A stretch of DNA of 64,000 nt from Sipunculus nudus (taxonomy: Eukaryota > Annelida > Sipuncula > Golfingiida > Sipunculidae), in the NCBI GenBank assembly GCA_026874595.1, contig CM049315.1:71123916-71187915 (forward strand), in the 5' to 3' direction. The notes beneath the pieces are model-generated. The model was not told the DNA's origin, did no database searches, and worked only from the letters and a program-made list of their open reading frames with translations. The position numbers and the translations under genes are program-made. Of this stretch, positions 23,330-34,785 are shown one piece after another (within the stretch, counting starts at the first letter, position 1; the number at the start of each line of letters is the position of its first letter).

Positions 23330-24065
23330 GATTATGGATAAAATTCGTGTTTTTTTTAATTTTGAACAATTAAATCGATAGCTTTACGTTCCTGAGGGTA
23401 TGTTCATCAGACAAAAATCGTGTGCTTCGTGCACACTGAGCTGTTATCTTTTAAGCAGAAACAGAATTTGTGTTTTTGCAAAATCTTTGTGTATTGATGA
23501 AACATTGATATATTTGAACCTGAGGGAGTTGTTGCTTAATCACACGATCTCACGTATGTTTGAAGACCCAAAATGTCCTACAGATAACGTAGAAAATAAG
23601 TGTTCAAAAATAACATGGTGGGATGGGATTTTCTTTCTTCACACTATCAGAATTTGAAGATACCCACTATAAAATCGTGGGATGGGATTTCTTTATTACA
23701 TCAGAGTTTGAAGAGACCCAAAGTAATGTTCTCCATAGAACATACTGGGATGGGATTTTTTTAAAAATAAATATACCATCAGTTTGAAGAAACACAAGAT
23801 AATGTCCGGAAGAGACTGAAGTGGTATAGAATTTTGTTACATTTAAAACACCAGAGACAAACGCATGCGTGTTTGTGAGTATTTGCATTATAACCTTTTT
23901 TCACTGTGATCAATTCAACAATTGTCATTGTAAGCATTCGTATTATTGATATTTTTTACTTTAATTAAGAAAGGATTGTCAATGTAAGATTTGAAATATT
24001 GACATTTTTGGTAACTTCGATCACTTACGGATTGTCGATGTATCCGACAGAGGTGGACCCTTAAA
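23330..24065 (+). repeat. Dispersed repeat family D, copy 1
   Basis: Matches 33410-34085 in inverted orientation over most of its length. Shared blocks are AAATCGATA, GAGGGTAT...ATCATCAGAC-like sequence, GCAAAATCTTTGTGTATTG, CATTGATA, GAACC.GAGGG, GTTTGAAGAGACCC, TGGGATGGGATTT and, at the far end, CGGATTGTC.ATGTATCCGAC. Inside, a 60-100 bp motif (GTTTGAAGA.ACCC ... GGGATGGGATTT) repeats three to four times at 23549-23800. Non-coding. Confidence 0.7.
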
Positions 24066-24069
24066 TCTA

Positions 24070-24235
24070 TTGTATAGACATTTTTCTACACGCATCAAAG
24101 TTTATTGTGTCAAACGCTTTCGAATAATCAAGGATCACAATTAAGGCGCATCTTCCCACGATCCATTCGCCCATTTTTATCAGTGTTTCTTCTGTCTGCA
24201 TGTTGGTTATTATAAAAAATTAATTCGAATATTTT
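24070..24235 (-). pseudogene. LINE reverse-transcriptase scrap
   Basis: A minus-strand frame reads MQTEETLIKMGEWIVGRCAL and continues VILDYSKAFDTINF. This matches the helix leading to RT motif A (L-x-D-x-S-KAFDT-I) of CR1/Jockey-like non-LTR retrotransposons. It is only about 50 codons and ends in a stop. Clade is uncertain. Confidence 0.6.
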
Positions 24236-24659
24236 GTTAAATTTTCTTTCCAATACTAGGAAGGACTATCCATTATTTCTGTTAGTTCAGATGTCAATTC
24301 AATTGATATTTGGAATCCATCATTTAGCGATTATTGTTTTATTATAGTTATAGCGTCAATCGAAATTTATATATTCGGTATCAGGATCGATAGAAATATG
24401 TAATTTTTTGCATTTATAGAAGAGTTAAATGACTTTAAGGGAGTTGTACGTCGATAGATTTTTGTTTCATCTAATTAGCTATTCTGAAATGGTGATAATA
24501 TAAGTGTAATGGGGAATACTGTCTTCGACAAGCTATTACTGTGGTTTCTTTGCTGTGCGGTCTTCAAATAAAATCAATAACAGCATTAGACCTCAAAAAT
24601 AACTTTCATAAATATCTCGGTGATAGCAACCATTATGTGTATTGGCGTTTTCCACTCTG

Positions 24660-24900
24660 AGACCGAACGTGCCCTCAAGTCATAACAGGCCCCAAACACC
24701 AAAACAATACCAGCTCGTGACAGCTGGATTATACATTCCAATGCCCCGGATGTTCCATGAACCACGTGATACTGACAACTCTCATGCACTTCTCTTTTCT
24801 ATGAGTGTCAAGAACACTAGATCATTTATTTTAAATGTTTTCAAAAATACTTCATGGGAGAAAATTACTCTAAATATATCATAAACGGTCAAAGCTGGCG
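24660..24900 (+). repeat. Dispersed repeat family B, copy 3 (short)
   Basis: Contains CAGCTGGATTATACATTCC, CCCCGGATGTTCCATGAACC then ACGTGATACTGACAACTC, and a tail TTCATGGGAGAAAATTA shared with 59940-60235. It lacks the distal half seen in the 770 and 11180 copies. Confidence 0.65.
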
Positions 24901-25006
24901 GCGTGAAAATCAGTTGCTTCTTTAAAAGCGCAAGATTTCCGCTGCCTCGGGAGCGTATGATGACCTTAGCCGATGATTGGCTTCATTGGTAACTAAATTT
25001 ACAATG

Positions 25007-25074
25007 TGACTAATACGGATGACGTCACAAAACAATATTGTCAATTTGACTAATAGGGATGACGTCACAAAACA
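25007..25074 (+). promoter_or_regulatory. Two full CRE palindromes in a 40 bp direct repeat
   Basis: TGACGTCA occurs at 25020-25027 and 25060-25067, exactly 40 bp apart, each inside TGACTAATACGGATGACGTC or its near copy followed by ACAAAACA. Known CREB/ATF proteins bind TGACGTCA. No promoter or gene start could be assigned nearby, so regulatory use is an inference and a repeat origin is equally possible. Confidence 0.4.
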
Positions 25075-25199
25075 TTTGATACGTTTCATGCGCATCTTCC
25101 ATGTGACAAATTGTCGCATGTAACGACGGTATAGTTTTCGTGATTGCGCATAATTTCTATAGCCTTTATTGGATATTTAGAACTGCCCCGGCATCGGGA

Positions 25200-26000
25200 G
25201 GTTATATTTTGTTATATTCATTTTATATTTATAGTATACTTACAATATTGTATGATATTATTGATCATAAAGCAGCTGTAATGTACTAGCATACGAAATA
25301 TATTTAAAAGGACAGGGATGTTTTAAAACTGGTTACTGCACAATTAACATTGAACAAGTGCTAGTAAGTACAACTTCCCTTAACAAGTGATGACAGTTAT
25401 TGACATTGACATTAAGGCATTTGGGATATGTCGAGTATGCCACCCTATAGCAGTAACGATTTTTATGACCTGTCCTCGTGCGAGGTTCCGGCCAATATCC
25501 GTGGCCTCTTTTCAGAGTGTGACGTATCTCCAAGTGTTAACTTTTTTTTTCACTTTGGACGAACTTTTCCCCTGCTTTTATTTCCATCTGCAAGTAATTT
25601 TTGTTTACTAAATTTGCTATACTGAATGCATATAGATATTTATTGCAGATGTATATTTATTGCATGCAGATATATACTGCGAATGGTTAGCACAAGTATC
25701 TAATAGTTTAGGTTAGAAACTTAGTACCGAAGACTTTCTAATAACTAACAGAAATAAAAACTGCGTTTTATTTATATAGAGGCACTACTGCTAAGGGATA
25801 TTGTAAATCAAATACGTTGGTTCAGTTAGCTGGAGCAGCTATCCATTTATGATATTATGGGAAAAGAAAGCTAGCAGAGTTGTTCTGAAGGTCAAGGGAG
25901 CTGTAAGTAAGCCAGTTAGTCGAAGAAAAGGACTATACAGAATTTATGTTATTACCAATTTCTAAAATTGTTGAAGGTTGAATTCTGTAAAGGAAAAATC
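25200..26000. other. Unassigned AT-rich sequence
   Basis: No coding similarity or repeat family recognised. Confidence 0.4.
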
Positions 26001-26004
26001 AAGT

Positions 26005-26102
26005 TTAATAACGGAAAAGTTAAAACTAATAACCGATTCCACCCTGTCCTATCTTAATAACGGAAAAGTTAAAACTAATAACCGATTCCACCCTGTCCTA
26101 TC
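26005..26102. repeat. 49 bp perfect tandem duplication
   Basis: The unit from TTAATAACGGAAAAG to TCCTATC occurs at 26005-26053 and again at 26054-26102 without visible differences, so it is recent. Confidence 0.95.
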
Positions 26103-26213
26103 TGCATAGTCACGTCCTTGCCAGCTTGGACGTCTTTGATCGGCACTTGGTTTGGGTAAACAAGTCCATCAGCGAACAACATCTGCTCAACTGTTGGGGT
26201 AACTGTGGTGGTC
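26076..26213 (-). CDS. Candidate exon of unknown gene, minus strand
   Basis: On the minus strand the acceptor-like TTTTATATTACAG is followed by a frame reading TTTVTPTVEQMLFADGLVYP and KDVQAGKDVTMQIGQGGIG, open for about 45 codons. The protein-like composition and the good acceptor suggest a real exon. Its 3' part runs into the fresh 49 bp duplication, which repeats the coding end. No family was recognised, and no neighbouring exon could be joined with confidence. Confidence 0.35.
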
Positions 26214-26299
26214 CTGTAATATAAAACAGTGAAAACCTCAAACAATGGATAAATGGGTAAATCACTCAATTATGAGGTTCAAATGGCTAAAATGATTAA

Positions 26300-27820
26300 T
26301 ATCATACAGTTTTAGTCTATTTGATGTACTGTCAATTAAGGGTGATTGTGCCTGCTAACGGACGGCAGGGCAGACAAAGGGACAGTTCCATACCCGTGAT
26401 TTTGTCAACTGGGCTTGGAAAGACTGTGTATGGGAAGTCAATACTTTTCTATCAAAAATATTGAATTTGTTCATGTAGAAATAGGAATATCGTTCAGAAC
26501 TCATTAACAGTTGTTTCATTGTTTAGTGACAGACTAATAAGAAATTACTGTGGGAATTTTTACCGTGCGGATTTTTAGTTAACTTATATTTCCATCGTTT
26601 TACATATCCATGTTTTATTTAAATAGATGTTATGTTCTAGTTACCTATATCCATTGTTTTAGATAAATCCATTGTTTTATTTAAATAGATGTTAAGTTCT
26701 AGTTACCTGTATATGTTACTTTGCTTGGTGCACAATAAATCTCTGTTGTCCTGTATAAAATTGAGAAGTTTAATGCAGTTTCCTATTTCAAGGTATTGTT
26801 GATGATTTTTGTGGAAAACCCAGAGGGTTATGGGCCGGTTTCTGGGTCAGTTACGACATATTTGATCCTTTCTCGCTGCTCTTGAGCTGCATTGGTGCAT
26901 CTTACCCATGTACAGTTTGCAACGATTCATAGTTTTAGATTGAGTGGATGTGGAAGCGGACGCAAAAGCCATTCTGTAATGAAACAAGGACTATATAATG
27001 AAACGAGGACTATTTAACTATTATATAAATACACAAGCCTTCAAAATAAATATACAGACTTTTCAAATTTTAACACAATCAGACAAATGGTTGATTCTTA
27101 GGATGTTTGTGCTCATGACTTAATTCATAACTTGCACTTATATTCTTGAGACAAGTTGATTAGATTTATCAGTTACCGTTATCGTGTTATTAATAAATTC
27201 CTGGAGCTTTATCAAAAGGAATTAAAAAACAACACCCGTTATAGTAATGTATGTGGAACGGTCTGATAACACTTGATTTTCTCAAGTAAATTTTAGGCCC
27301 TTAAATGATGCAGCGGCGACTGGTGGCCAAACCAAAAACAATCTGTTAATGAAACTGTTGGATCACTTTGCTTTATTATATCGCTGGCTTAGTTATCTAA
27401 TTAATAGTTATAAATTATAAAAACTAATTTTTATTTGTAAAGTCAATAATGGTTACACCAGTGCCCAGTCCCCTGTCAATGACTGGTCTCCAGGCATGTT
27501 GTGTTTCTGTGGAGGCAATCTTATTATTTTTAATCAACATTTTACATATTATTCATGAATGCATTCTTCAGTCAAAGATATAATCATAAAGCCAGGCAGA
27601 CTACACATAGGCAGTCACTGTGGGTGAGCTACACTAATTCATCACTGATTACAGCCATACAGACTGGCAAGCAGTGTGACCCCTTGGCAACACAAGAAGC
27701 CGTCCTCTCAGTGTTATATGCAATACAATTCAATATGGAATGGTCTTCTTGAGCCTTCAATAAAAGCTACCGTTTTTGAACAATTTTTAAATTTTATAAT
27801 TTGAAACACTGACAATTGAA
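26300..27820. other. Unassigned sequence
   Basis: No family recognised. A short direct repeat (TCCATTGTTTTA...TTAAATAGATGTTA) occurs at about 26605-26700. A frame at 27555-27752 has protein-like wording (QTTHRQSLWVSYTNSSLITA) but no known motif. Confidence 0.35.
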
Positions 27821-27829
27821 AACGTTGTG

Positions 27830-28150
27830 ATAATTTGATAACGGAAAAATCTATGCTTACAGGGGAAACATGTGCCACAGTCAAATAGAGCAAAATCTAT
27901 ATCGTAGATTTACATTTATGCTAATAACTTTTAATATTTTTTAAATCCTAATATAATTTTTTTATACTCTTTTATTATAATTAAATGTTGCTAAATTTCT
28001 ATAAAAAAAAATCCAGCTTCAACTTTTATCATATGAATTAACTAAATATCATCCCTGCTTTTTTTAGAAATTAAATTATGTTCACAAATCTCATTTCATG
28101 AGACAAAAGCACATTTTACTAATACATTTGCATTGACGAGTGTAAATAAT
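27830..28150 (+). repeat. Partial duplicate of the sequence downstream of family A copy 2
   Basis: GCTTACAGGGGAAACATGTG, GTAGATTTACATTTATGC and the later ATCCAGCTTCAACTTTTATC region resemble, in the same order, 28690-29000 (GCTTACAGGGAAAAAACGTG, TCTCCAGCTATTTTCATG). The two segments are about 850 bp apart in direct orientation. Confidence 0.45.
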
Positions 28151-28499
28151 ACACTGAACTAACCATAAAAATGCATACCAATTTGAACCAAAAGATGAAA
28201 GATCACAGGTCTCCAACTTCGAACCTTAGCATTTTGCTATTTATATATGTCTAGACGCTGATACATCGTATCCTGCTGTTTGACCCTTACTGGGCATGTA
28301 GCTGAACTGACCTTACGACCCCTGGCAATCTCAGTGTTCACTGACTGAATTCTTAAACTGTTGTATAATCTTGTACAGTTGGCAGTCTGCCAAAGCTGTA
28401 AACAGATGCAAAATAATACTTCACCTTACTGTGACACTACCAAAAATTAACGAACCCATTCAATTCTTTAACAATCAAAACAACTCTACCCTAGGATAA

Positions 28500-28680
28500 T
28501 TCTTGTTAAAATTTATAATGTAAGACAATATCTGGAGGCAATTTGTACATTTCAGTGTCACAGCTGGTCATGTTTTCCTGACGTTGCTTTCAGTAACGTT
28601 TACCAAGGGGTACCTGTTTCGGCTTATTTTTCTAATAAACTGTTACTCCATGCACAATTCCGCTTTCCTTGATTAGCGGT
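28500..28680 (+). repeat. Dispersed repeat family A, copy 2
   Basis: Contains GGAGGCAATTTGTACATTTC then AGTGTCACAGCTGG (about 28540-28567), TTTTCCTGACG, TACCAAGGGGTACCTGTTTC and ACTGTTACTCC. These match the minus-strand copy at 43740-43990 block by block. Confidence 0.75.
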
Positions 28681-28979
28681 GAAAATTAAATCAACAGTGC
28701 TTACAGGGAAAAAACGTGCCATTCCCAAAGATTGACATAATTTAATGTGTAAATCTTTTATATATGCAAATAACTTAAACAATTTGCAAAATTCAGATCC
28801 AATTTCGGGTATACAACTTAATCTTGATTAAATAAAGATATATCCCTGAAAAAGTCTCCAGCTATTTTCATGTTAAGTCGGCGAATATATTTCCTGATTA
28901 TTTAAACATTTCATAATGCTTGGGCCGAAACTTCAAAATAATACACAATACTGACCTATTTTTGGTATGTTCATAGAAC

Positions 28980-29262
28980 ATGTATGGAACAATATGTATA
29001 ATAAATATGATCAAAAACAGATCGGAGGTGAAGTGTAACAATGGCTTTTTAATGGAAAACTGAGGTGTTTTCCTTTATATCTCAAAGGAACAAAGTCCTA
29101 TTCAAAATTTTCGGTATGGTAGGAGATATTTTGGGACATCTAACTGTATGCAAAATTTGTTATTCGTAGGTCTAATGGTTTTAAAACGTGCTCCGTAAAG
29201 GGACGGCCTGAAGGACGACGACTAATGCTCAGATGACTTATAGTCAGCTGAGCTAAAAAACT
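28980..29262 (+). mobile_element. Hairpin-ended element terminus (HINE-like)
   Basis: The segment ends in TGACTTATAGTCA (a short hairpin, about 29238-29250), then GCTGAGCTAAAAA. This is the same end form as at 62131-62166 and, on the minus strand, 6343-6372. GGACGGCCTGAAGGACGACG precedes it, like the GGAAGGACGAAAGGACGGAC stretch before the end of the 12835 element. The 5' end was not found. Confidence 0.4.
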
Positions 29263-29287
29263 TTGCAGCAATGAAAAATATCGATCT

Positions 29288-30880
29288 ACTCACGTGATAC
29301 TCTCTACTTCACCAGATCTTCTTTTGTTGTATGTAACCAATCGAGCCTGGACCAGCTGAACCCCTTTCTTGAAAACTCCCATATCAGGCAATGACAGATT
29401 AAATTGCAGAATTTGATGCGTAATGTATTCTGAAAGAAGCTTCAAGTCGTTTGGTGACGGCAGAAGTTTAACTTTCCTTTTTTTTTAGTAGAGCCGTTCT
29501 TGTAAATTTAGTGACTTTAAGGTTCTACTGGACTCTCAGTAACCGGAAAGTCAGAGGATTCATTCCTGGTGTTTTCAACTCTCGACTCAATTGCGAGACA
29601 CAATTTTCTTTGTAGATGCCACACGAGCCAAATCGAAACCAAGCTTCAAAGCTGTGCTTGGACTCTGCATTCCATCGCAGTCAATACCTTCCTCATCATT
29701 GCCATGAATGCAGCCTCGACAACTATACTAAAATGTTGAGGCCTGATGAATGCACTCAGGTCGGCATTTTGCAATTCTGTCTTTTCCTGCTGCACAGCCA
29801 GTTTACACATGTTAAGGAGCAATCTAGCCATTTGCCTCATGTGAAAGGAGGCATACTGTTTTCGTCTTAGGGTATTGTCATGCCCCTTTTCAAGCCATTC
29901 CTCTCCAAGGGCAAGTATTAAAACAGCAGACTGTACTACTTCACCTTTGCTGTCTCTTCCCATGATTAGAAAAACTTCCATCTGCATTTTCTTACTGCCC
30001 TTTTTAAATCTGCCAAGTATTACACCTGAATTAAACACATTTGACCCTTTGACACATTTCTGTGTTCCTGTTTTCTTTGCCATCAAACAAACTGATTGAT
30101 GCTTTACAATAGCTGTGTCCATTGATAACCACAGAAGACATCCAGGAAAGGACCACAGTCTTTGCTCCTGAACACCTTGCCCTTTGGTATTCTTGCTACA
30201 AGTAGCTCACCATGTTTCTTATCCAATACTGCTTTAATGTGTACGTGGTCCCCTACACTGCATAAATTAAGCCTAAAAGCAATATCAGCATATTTAGTAC
30301 CTTTAAAGGTACTCTTGAGTTTCAGTATTTCTTTTACTTCTTTTTCTGTCAGGTGCCTCCTCTCAAAATGCACTTGAATGTTGGTCATCAGTTATCCACA
30401 TAACTTACTTGCATGCTCAGTATCATAGGGTCTCCCGGTTTTTTTTAATGTTTCCTCTAGTCTTGGTAAAATCTGTGTAATGTATTTCTTTAGGTTTATC
30501 ATCTTATTGTCTGGGTCTCTCTCTATGTCTGTGTCTTTTACCTCTCTGATACACAAAGGAGGTTGTTCTTAGCCTGATAATTGCTTTGGGGAAACAGAAT
30601 GCTTTTCATGAGGTTGGCCAGTCTGATGAGCTTGAGCTTGTGATTCATTTCTTTTGGTCTTATGTTCATAAGAATTAGAGAGTTCATTATCTGCCACATA
30701 GTCTGGATCAGTTTCTTTATTATCATGTTCTTCTTCGCTATCCACGTTGGTATCCACACCAACCTGCGAAAGGTATTCTTTTATCCTAATCATGTCCTCG
30801 ATTATATCATGTAGGTTCAGTTTCATCCTCTTGTGATGGAACTGGCTGCTTTCATTTAATCCCATTTAATGAAGGGCTTC
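29288..30880 (-). pseudogene. Tyrosine-recombinase-family uncharacterised protein, frameshifted
   Basis: Minus-strand coding blocks, in order. Acidic N-terminus (about 30870-30570: DIIEDMIRIKEYL, NVDSEEEHDNKETDPDY). A helix block with one stop (30520-30390: INLKKYITQILPRLEETL). HFERRHLTEKEVKEIL (30388 down). A C2HC finger-like stretch near 30150-30090, split by a frameshift (C-LLWLSMDTAIVKHQSV-C). EVFLIMGRDSKGEVV with LRRKQYASFHMRQMARLLL (30000-29830). ALKLGFDLARVAS after another shift. Finally LLPSPNDLKLLSEYI and LVTYNKRRSGEVESI, ending at a strong donor CAC/GTGAGT near 29290. The order and the NRRRSGEV-type Arg motif match a widespread invertebrate and fish protein family with a tyrosine-recombinase fold. 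The catalytic C-terminal part would be in exons further left and was not found. Several frame changes argue for a pseudogene. Confidence 0.65.
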
Positions 30881-30899
30881 ATTTGACCTGTTAAAAACC

Positions 30900-31925
30900 T
30901 GTAGAAAACCACCAGCTAGAAAAGGCATAATTGGTGTATCTGTTTGATAATCCTGCAGAAGGCTCTCCGGATCGCTTTCATCACCAGTGGCCATCAGATC
31001 ACTGGACACGACTGATGGGTTAATCTTGAAGGTTAGCCGAGTTCTTTTCCCGTGTCAAGGGAGACACTCAATTTGCCTTGGGACAACGCCCCATCCACGG
31101 TCCCCGTGAAGGTTTCCTAGTTTGATCAACTTTATTTCCAGCTTTAAGATACAGCAACACTCCTATTTTCTTACTATATTTTCATACAGTTTTATCTTCT
31201 TTCTTCATGGAAGATCCTCATAACCGTAGTCATAAAGTATCCCCTTGTGGCAATCGGTGCTCAATCTGGAAGAGAGAGAGGAGCCCTTGATCTCAATTTT
31301 TCTTAATTTTTGGTGGTTCACTGTCATTTACCATTTTACCAACTCTTCCATAAACTCTTGAAATATTAATACTGTCAAAAAGATGGCAACAAATAAATTA
31401 TACCGCAAAACAGATTTTATAATTGTGCTCTTAAATAAAGCAATGTCAACATTGATGATGCACGTGCAAGAAAAATTATAATAACAACTGTAAGTACACT
31501 TTAATTTGCCATTATTATGTGGCATGAATGAGGTGAGTTTCCCTTGAAGCTGAAAGATTGTCACGAGCCTGTAAAAAATTTAATAACCCTTTTCAATATA
31601 TCACTGTCAGAAGCATAAGAAAACTGAAATGGGCTAGCTTTTCTCCCATGGTCCCAAGTTGAAGGAAATGGCAGATGGTCCGTAGACAGTAATGCTATTC
31701 CCAAGGTAATGATTCACCTGACATACAACTCTCATGATGGTCTGTATGCATGCATTTTTTATTACTCAGTGAACCTTTCAAATTGTTAACAGAAGACAAT
31801 AGGCTGACACCAATGAAAGCAGATGGGTAATGATCAAAGAAGAAGGTGGTGCTACAAATCTAGCTGATTTGCCTTATTTATCAGCCACACAATTTGTCCA
31901 ATATCAGCCACACAATATTTGATTT
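30900..31925. other. Unassigned sequence
   Basis: The start may hold the upstream intron of the 30 kb gene (GGTTTTCTACAG on the minus strand near 30900 is acceptor-like). The rest shows no recognised feature. Confidence 0.4.
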
Positions 31926-31929
31926 TAAG

Positions 31930-32410
31930 GATCCATGTGCACCTACTGAAGCCTAAATATGCAAACCCGAGGACAGATGCAAGACATACAATGTGAATAC
32001 AGGGATCTGCGTGTACATATTTAAGCCTTAAACTGTGTAAACACAGAGGGCTTTGTACAGATTCAAGCCTGAACTTGTGTACATAAGGCTCTATGTTGTG
32101 TATAGCTAAGCCTCTACTTGTGTACATAAAGATATGTGTGTACAGATTCAAGCCTTAAATCATAAACATCGTAAGCCGAGTACATAATGATTTGTGTAGT
32201 ACAGGTTCAAGAGCTGAATTGTGAACAAGGGTTTGTACGTAGATCGACATTCAAGCAATACCTGTGAACATGAGGAATTGTGTGTACAGCTTCAAGTCTT
32301 AAATTGCATACTAAATTACCTGTGAGTCCCGATTCAAGCCTTAAATTATGAACATTAATGTCTTTCTTTAGAGAATAAATCCTCAAACTGCGTAAACAAG
32401 GAGACTGAAG
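31930..32410 (-). repeat. Degenerate ~54 bp minisatellite
   Basis: About nine units with the shared wording TGTGTACAGATTCAAGCCTT then AAATTGTGAACA run across the segment (for example near 32005, 32060, 32125, 32200 and 32280). Minus-strand frames through it give repetitive peptides (LRLESV, HNLRLE), which are a consequence of the array and not a gene. Confidence 0.75.
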
Positions 32411-32469
32411 CGATGGTGGTAAGTGGATCAAATGGCCCTCCTCGATCCACACATAATAGCGCACCCCTA

Positions 32470-33030
32470 ATAAAGGTGCAAGACAAAGATACGCAATGTA
32501 GTTTTTTTACAGCAACTAATTAAAAAATTGCCATGCAGGTAAACGGCATAGGAGTGTTTTGCTTTTCAAAAATAAGGTCTACTGACATCCATAAATTTCG
32601 TGCAAAGCTTCCAAACGATATAATTCATTATCATGATAGCAACAGATTCTTACCCTTTTTTGTGTATAAACTGCTTTTTTTTCCTGTGGAGAAGTGAAAT
32701 ATGGGCACCCACTTAGGCATATGCTAATATTACCCCGTGCCATCCATGCTCATATTCCCCAAAGCGACACGTTTCACGTTTATGTGGAGGCTGTATCCTG
32801 TGACCATACATACCTTCACTATAACCCTTTAAAACAGGCAATAAGACACTGTATGTGAGGGGTGATAATGTATAATTCAGTTGTAATGCGTCTTGTGTGC
32901 AAATTAAAGCTTTCAATAAAAATCAACAAATTGGCAAAATGTGCTTCAAATAGTTGTAAAAAGAAAATTTCATTCGCAAGTCTTAAAGCGTCTCAGCCTA
33001 CGCTGTCAACAACCTCGCCCGGGCGTTTGC
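32470..33030. other. Unassigned sequence
   Basis: No coding similarity or repeat recognised before the poly-A tract. Confidence 0.4.
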
Positions 33031-33033
33031 CAC

Positions 33034-33060
<27 letters not shown>
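33034..33060 (+). repeat. Poly-A tract, 27 A
   Basis: Uninterrupted A run preceded by a GC-rich stretch (CCTCGCCCGGGCGTTTGCC). It could be a retroposon tail, but no internal promoter boxes or duplicated target site could be seen. Confidence 0.9.
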
Positions 33061-33064
<4 letters not shown>

Positions 33065-33409
33065 GCAGCAGGTTTACGCTCTCAAAATATTTTTATCCCG
33101 GGGTGCTCATATATCCCATATGCTCATATTAACCCTATGTATATACCCTATAATATTATTTTGACATATGCAATTCTATAAAATCAGCTTAGTCTTGAAT
33201 TATGACATACTAAAAAAAAATATCCTTGCCACACTGAACTTACACACTTCTGAAGTAGATGTGACAGGAGTAGCAAAATAATTTACCTTCAAATTGAATA
33301 TCACTGAGGTGATGGCCCTTCTGTTTATTTGCTTCGCCTTTCTCTACTGCCACGCATAGATAAGAGACATAAGAAAACGTATATATATACAGTACTAATT
33401 ATTCTACGG

Positions 33410-34085
33410 GAACTGGGGTCCTCTATGTCGGATACATTGACAATCCGTAATTTATCGATGTAAACAAAGTATCAATATTTTGAAATCCGAAACTAACAAA
33501 CCTATATTGATTAGGATAAAACATTCATACGAAAGCCTACATGGATAATTCGTAATTGATAAAGTAAAATTCAAACAATAATAATTGTCACAAGTACGCA
33601 TGGGCTCGTCCTTGGTGTTTTAAATTGAAAAAAAATGCACCCCACTTCAGTCTTTGCAGGATATTATCATGGGTCTCTTCAGACTCTGATGGTATATATA
33701 TAAACAATCCAAACCAATGACGACACTTTATCGGAGGTATCAGCAAATTCTGATAGTATAAACAAGTAAACACAAATCCCATCCCACTACGTTCTTTTCA
33801 AACACTTTGTTTCGTTCTACGTTCTATGCAGGACATTCTAACGTTGGGTCTCTTCAAACATGCGTATTACTAAGCCGTAAAACGCCCTCCGGTTCGAATG
33901 TATCAATGCTCTAACAATACACAAAGATTTTGCAACAACATTTTCATATTCTGCAAAGTCTGCACTATTTTAACTCACGGTTCCTGGAGCAATCGATTTC
34001 TGAGTCTGATGATGATACCCTCTGAAACATAAAGTTATCGATTTATTTGTTCAACATTCAAAAATGAATTTTGATCCATGAGCAT
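33410..34085 (-). repeat. Dispersed repeat family D, copy 2
   Basis: The inverted match of 23330-24065. Visible on the plus strand are GTCGGATACATTGACAATCC (33428-33447), AAATCCCATCCCA (about 33776-33788), GGGTCTCTTCAAAC (33846-33859), CAATACACAAAGATTTTGC (33916-33934) and ATAAAGTTATCGATTTAT (34030-34047). Confidence 0.7.
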
Positions 34086-34403
34086 AGCGATTTTGTGTAT
34101 TCGAGCAAAGTTGATTACAGAAATGACATGCATAATGCATCAGCATAAACAATATATCAGCATATTTATTCTTATGTGGGCTTTTTACACAACTTGTTAC
34201 CTCTCTTCATTCAAGACTGAAAGTTAATGTTATTATTACCCTGATCCACATTATCACCGACTATTGAAGAAATACAGCAATGAACAAGGCTTCGCCAAAC
34301 AGACATGTAACATGCATTCTGGTTTAGTTTTACATGATATATTAACCGTTTAAGAGCAGTCATATTTTGAACATTCTCATATCATATTTAACATATCACA
34401 TAT

Positions 34404-34785
34404 TCACTCTGAAATAATTGATCTGGGCTCCTTGAAAGGATTAGTGTGTTTTCCCTTTGTGCTCCTACTAGAACGTCTTACGGTTTGCTCATCTAATGCT
34501 GTAACATTGCTATGCAGCTCATCACCTGTTACTTGTGAGTCTACCTCCTCAAAATGAAACAGAAATCAGGTTCATTATTTACATGGTCATCATCTGACAT
34601 CTCAGTAACAAAATCATCCTCAATAATATCAAAATTTCTAGGAAGTTCCTGTAACAGTTCTACATTCCCTCGTGGATCAACTACAATCATCTTTCTGTTC
34701 ACCCAGCAACTGTTACCTCCCAAAGCTGGTCTTATCTCATACAAATTCTGTTCATCATTACAGGCTGTAGCTGTATCTACATATA
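34404..34785 (-). pseudogene. C-terminal tail of a Ty3/gypsy-like pol, one frameshift
   Basis: Minus-strand frame 34785 to about 34560 reads VDTATACNDEQNLYEIRPAL, CWVNRKMIVVDPRG and an acidic run (EDDFVTEMSDDDHVNNEPDF). This resembles the integrase C-terminal (GPY/F-like) end, where families have VYxVxP...G...R.xHRNxLL. In a second frame it continues to a stop at 34404 with VRRSSRSTKGKHTNPFKEP, a basic tail typical of such polyproteins. No protease, RT or integrase core and no LTR were found next to it, so this is a stray fragment. The assignment is tentative. Confidence 0.4.

Noticed and set aside
24922-25119. 65-codon minus-strand frame over the CRE repeats
   Set aside because: Openness by chance over a direct repeat; no motif.
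33034-33060. SINE ending in the 27 A tract
   Set aside because: No A or B box and no target duplication could be seen in the preceding 200 bp.
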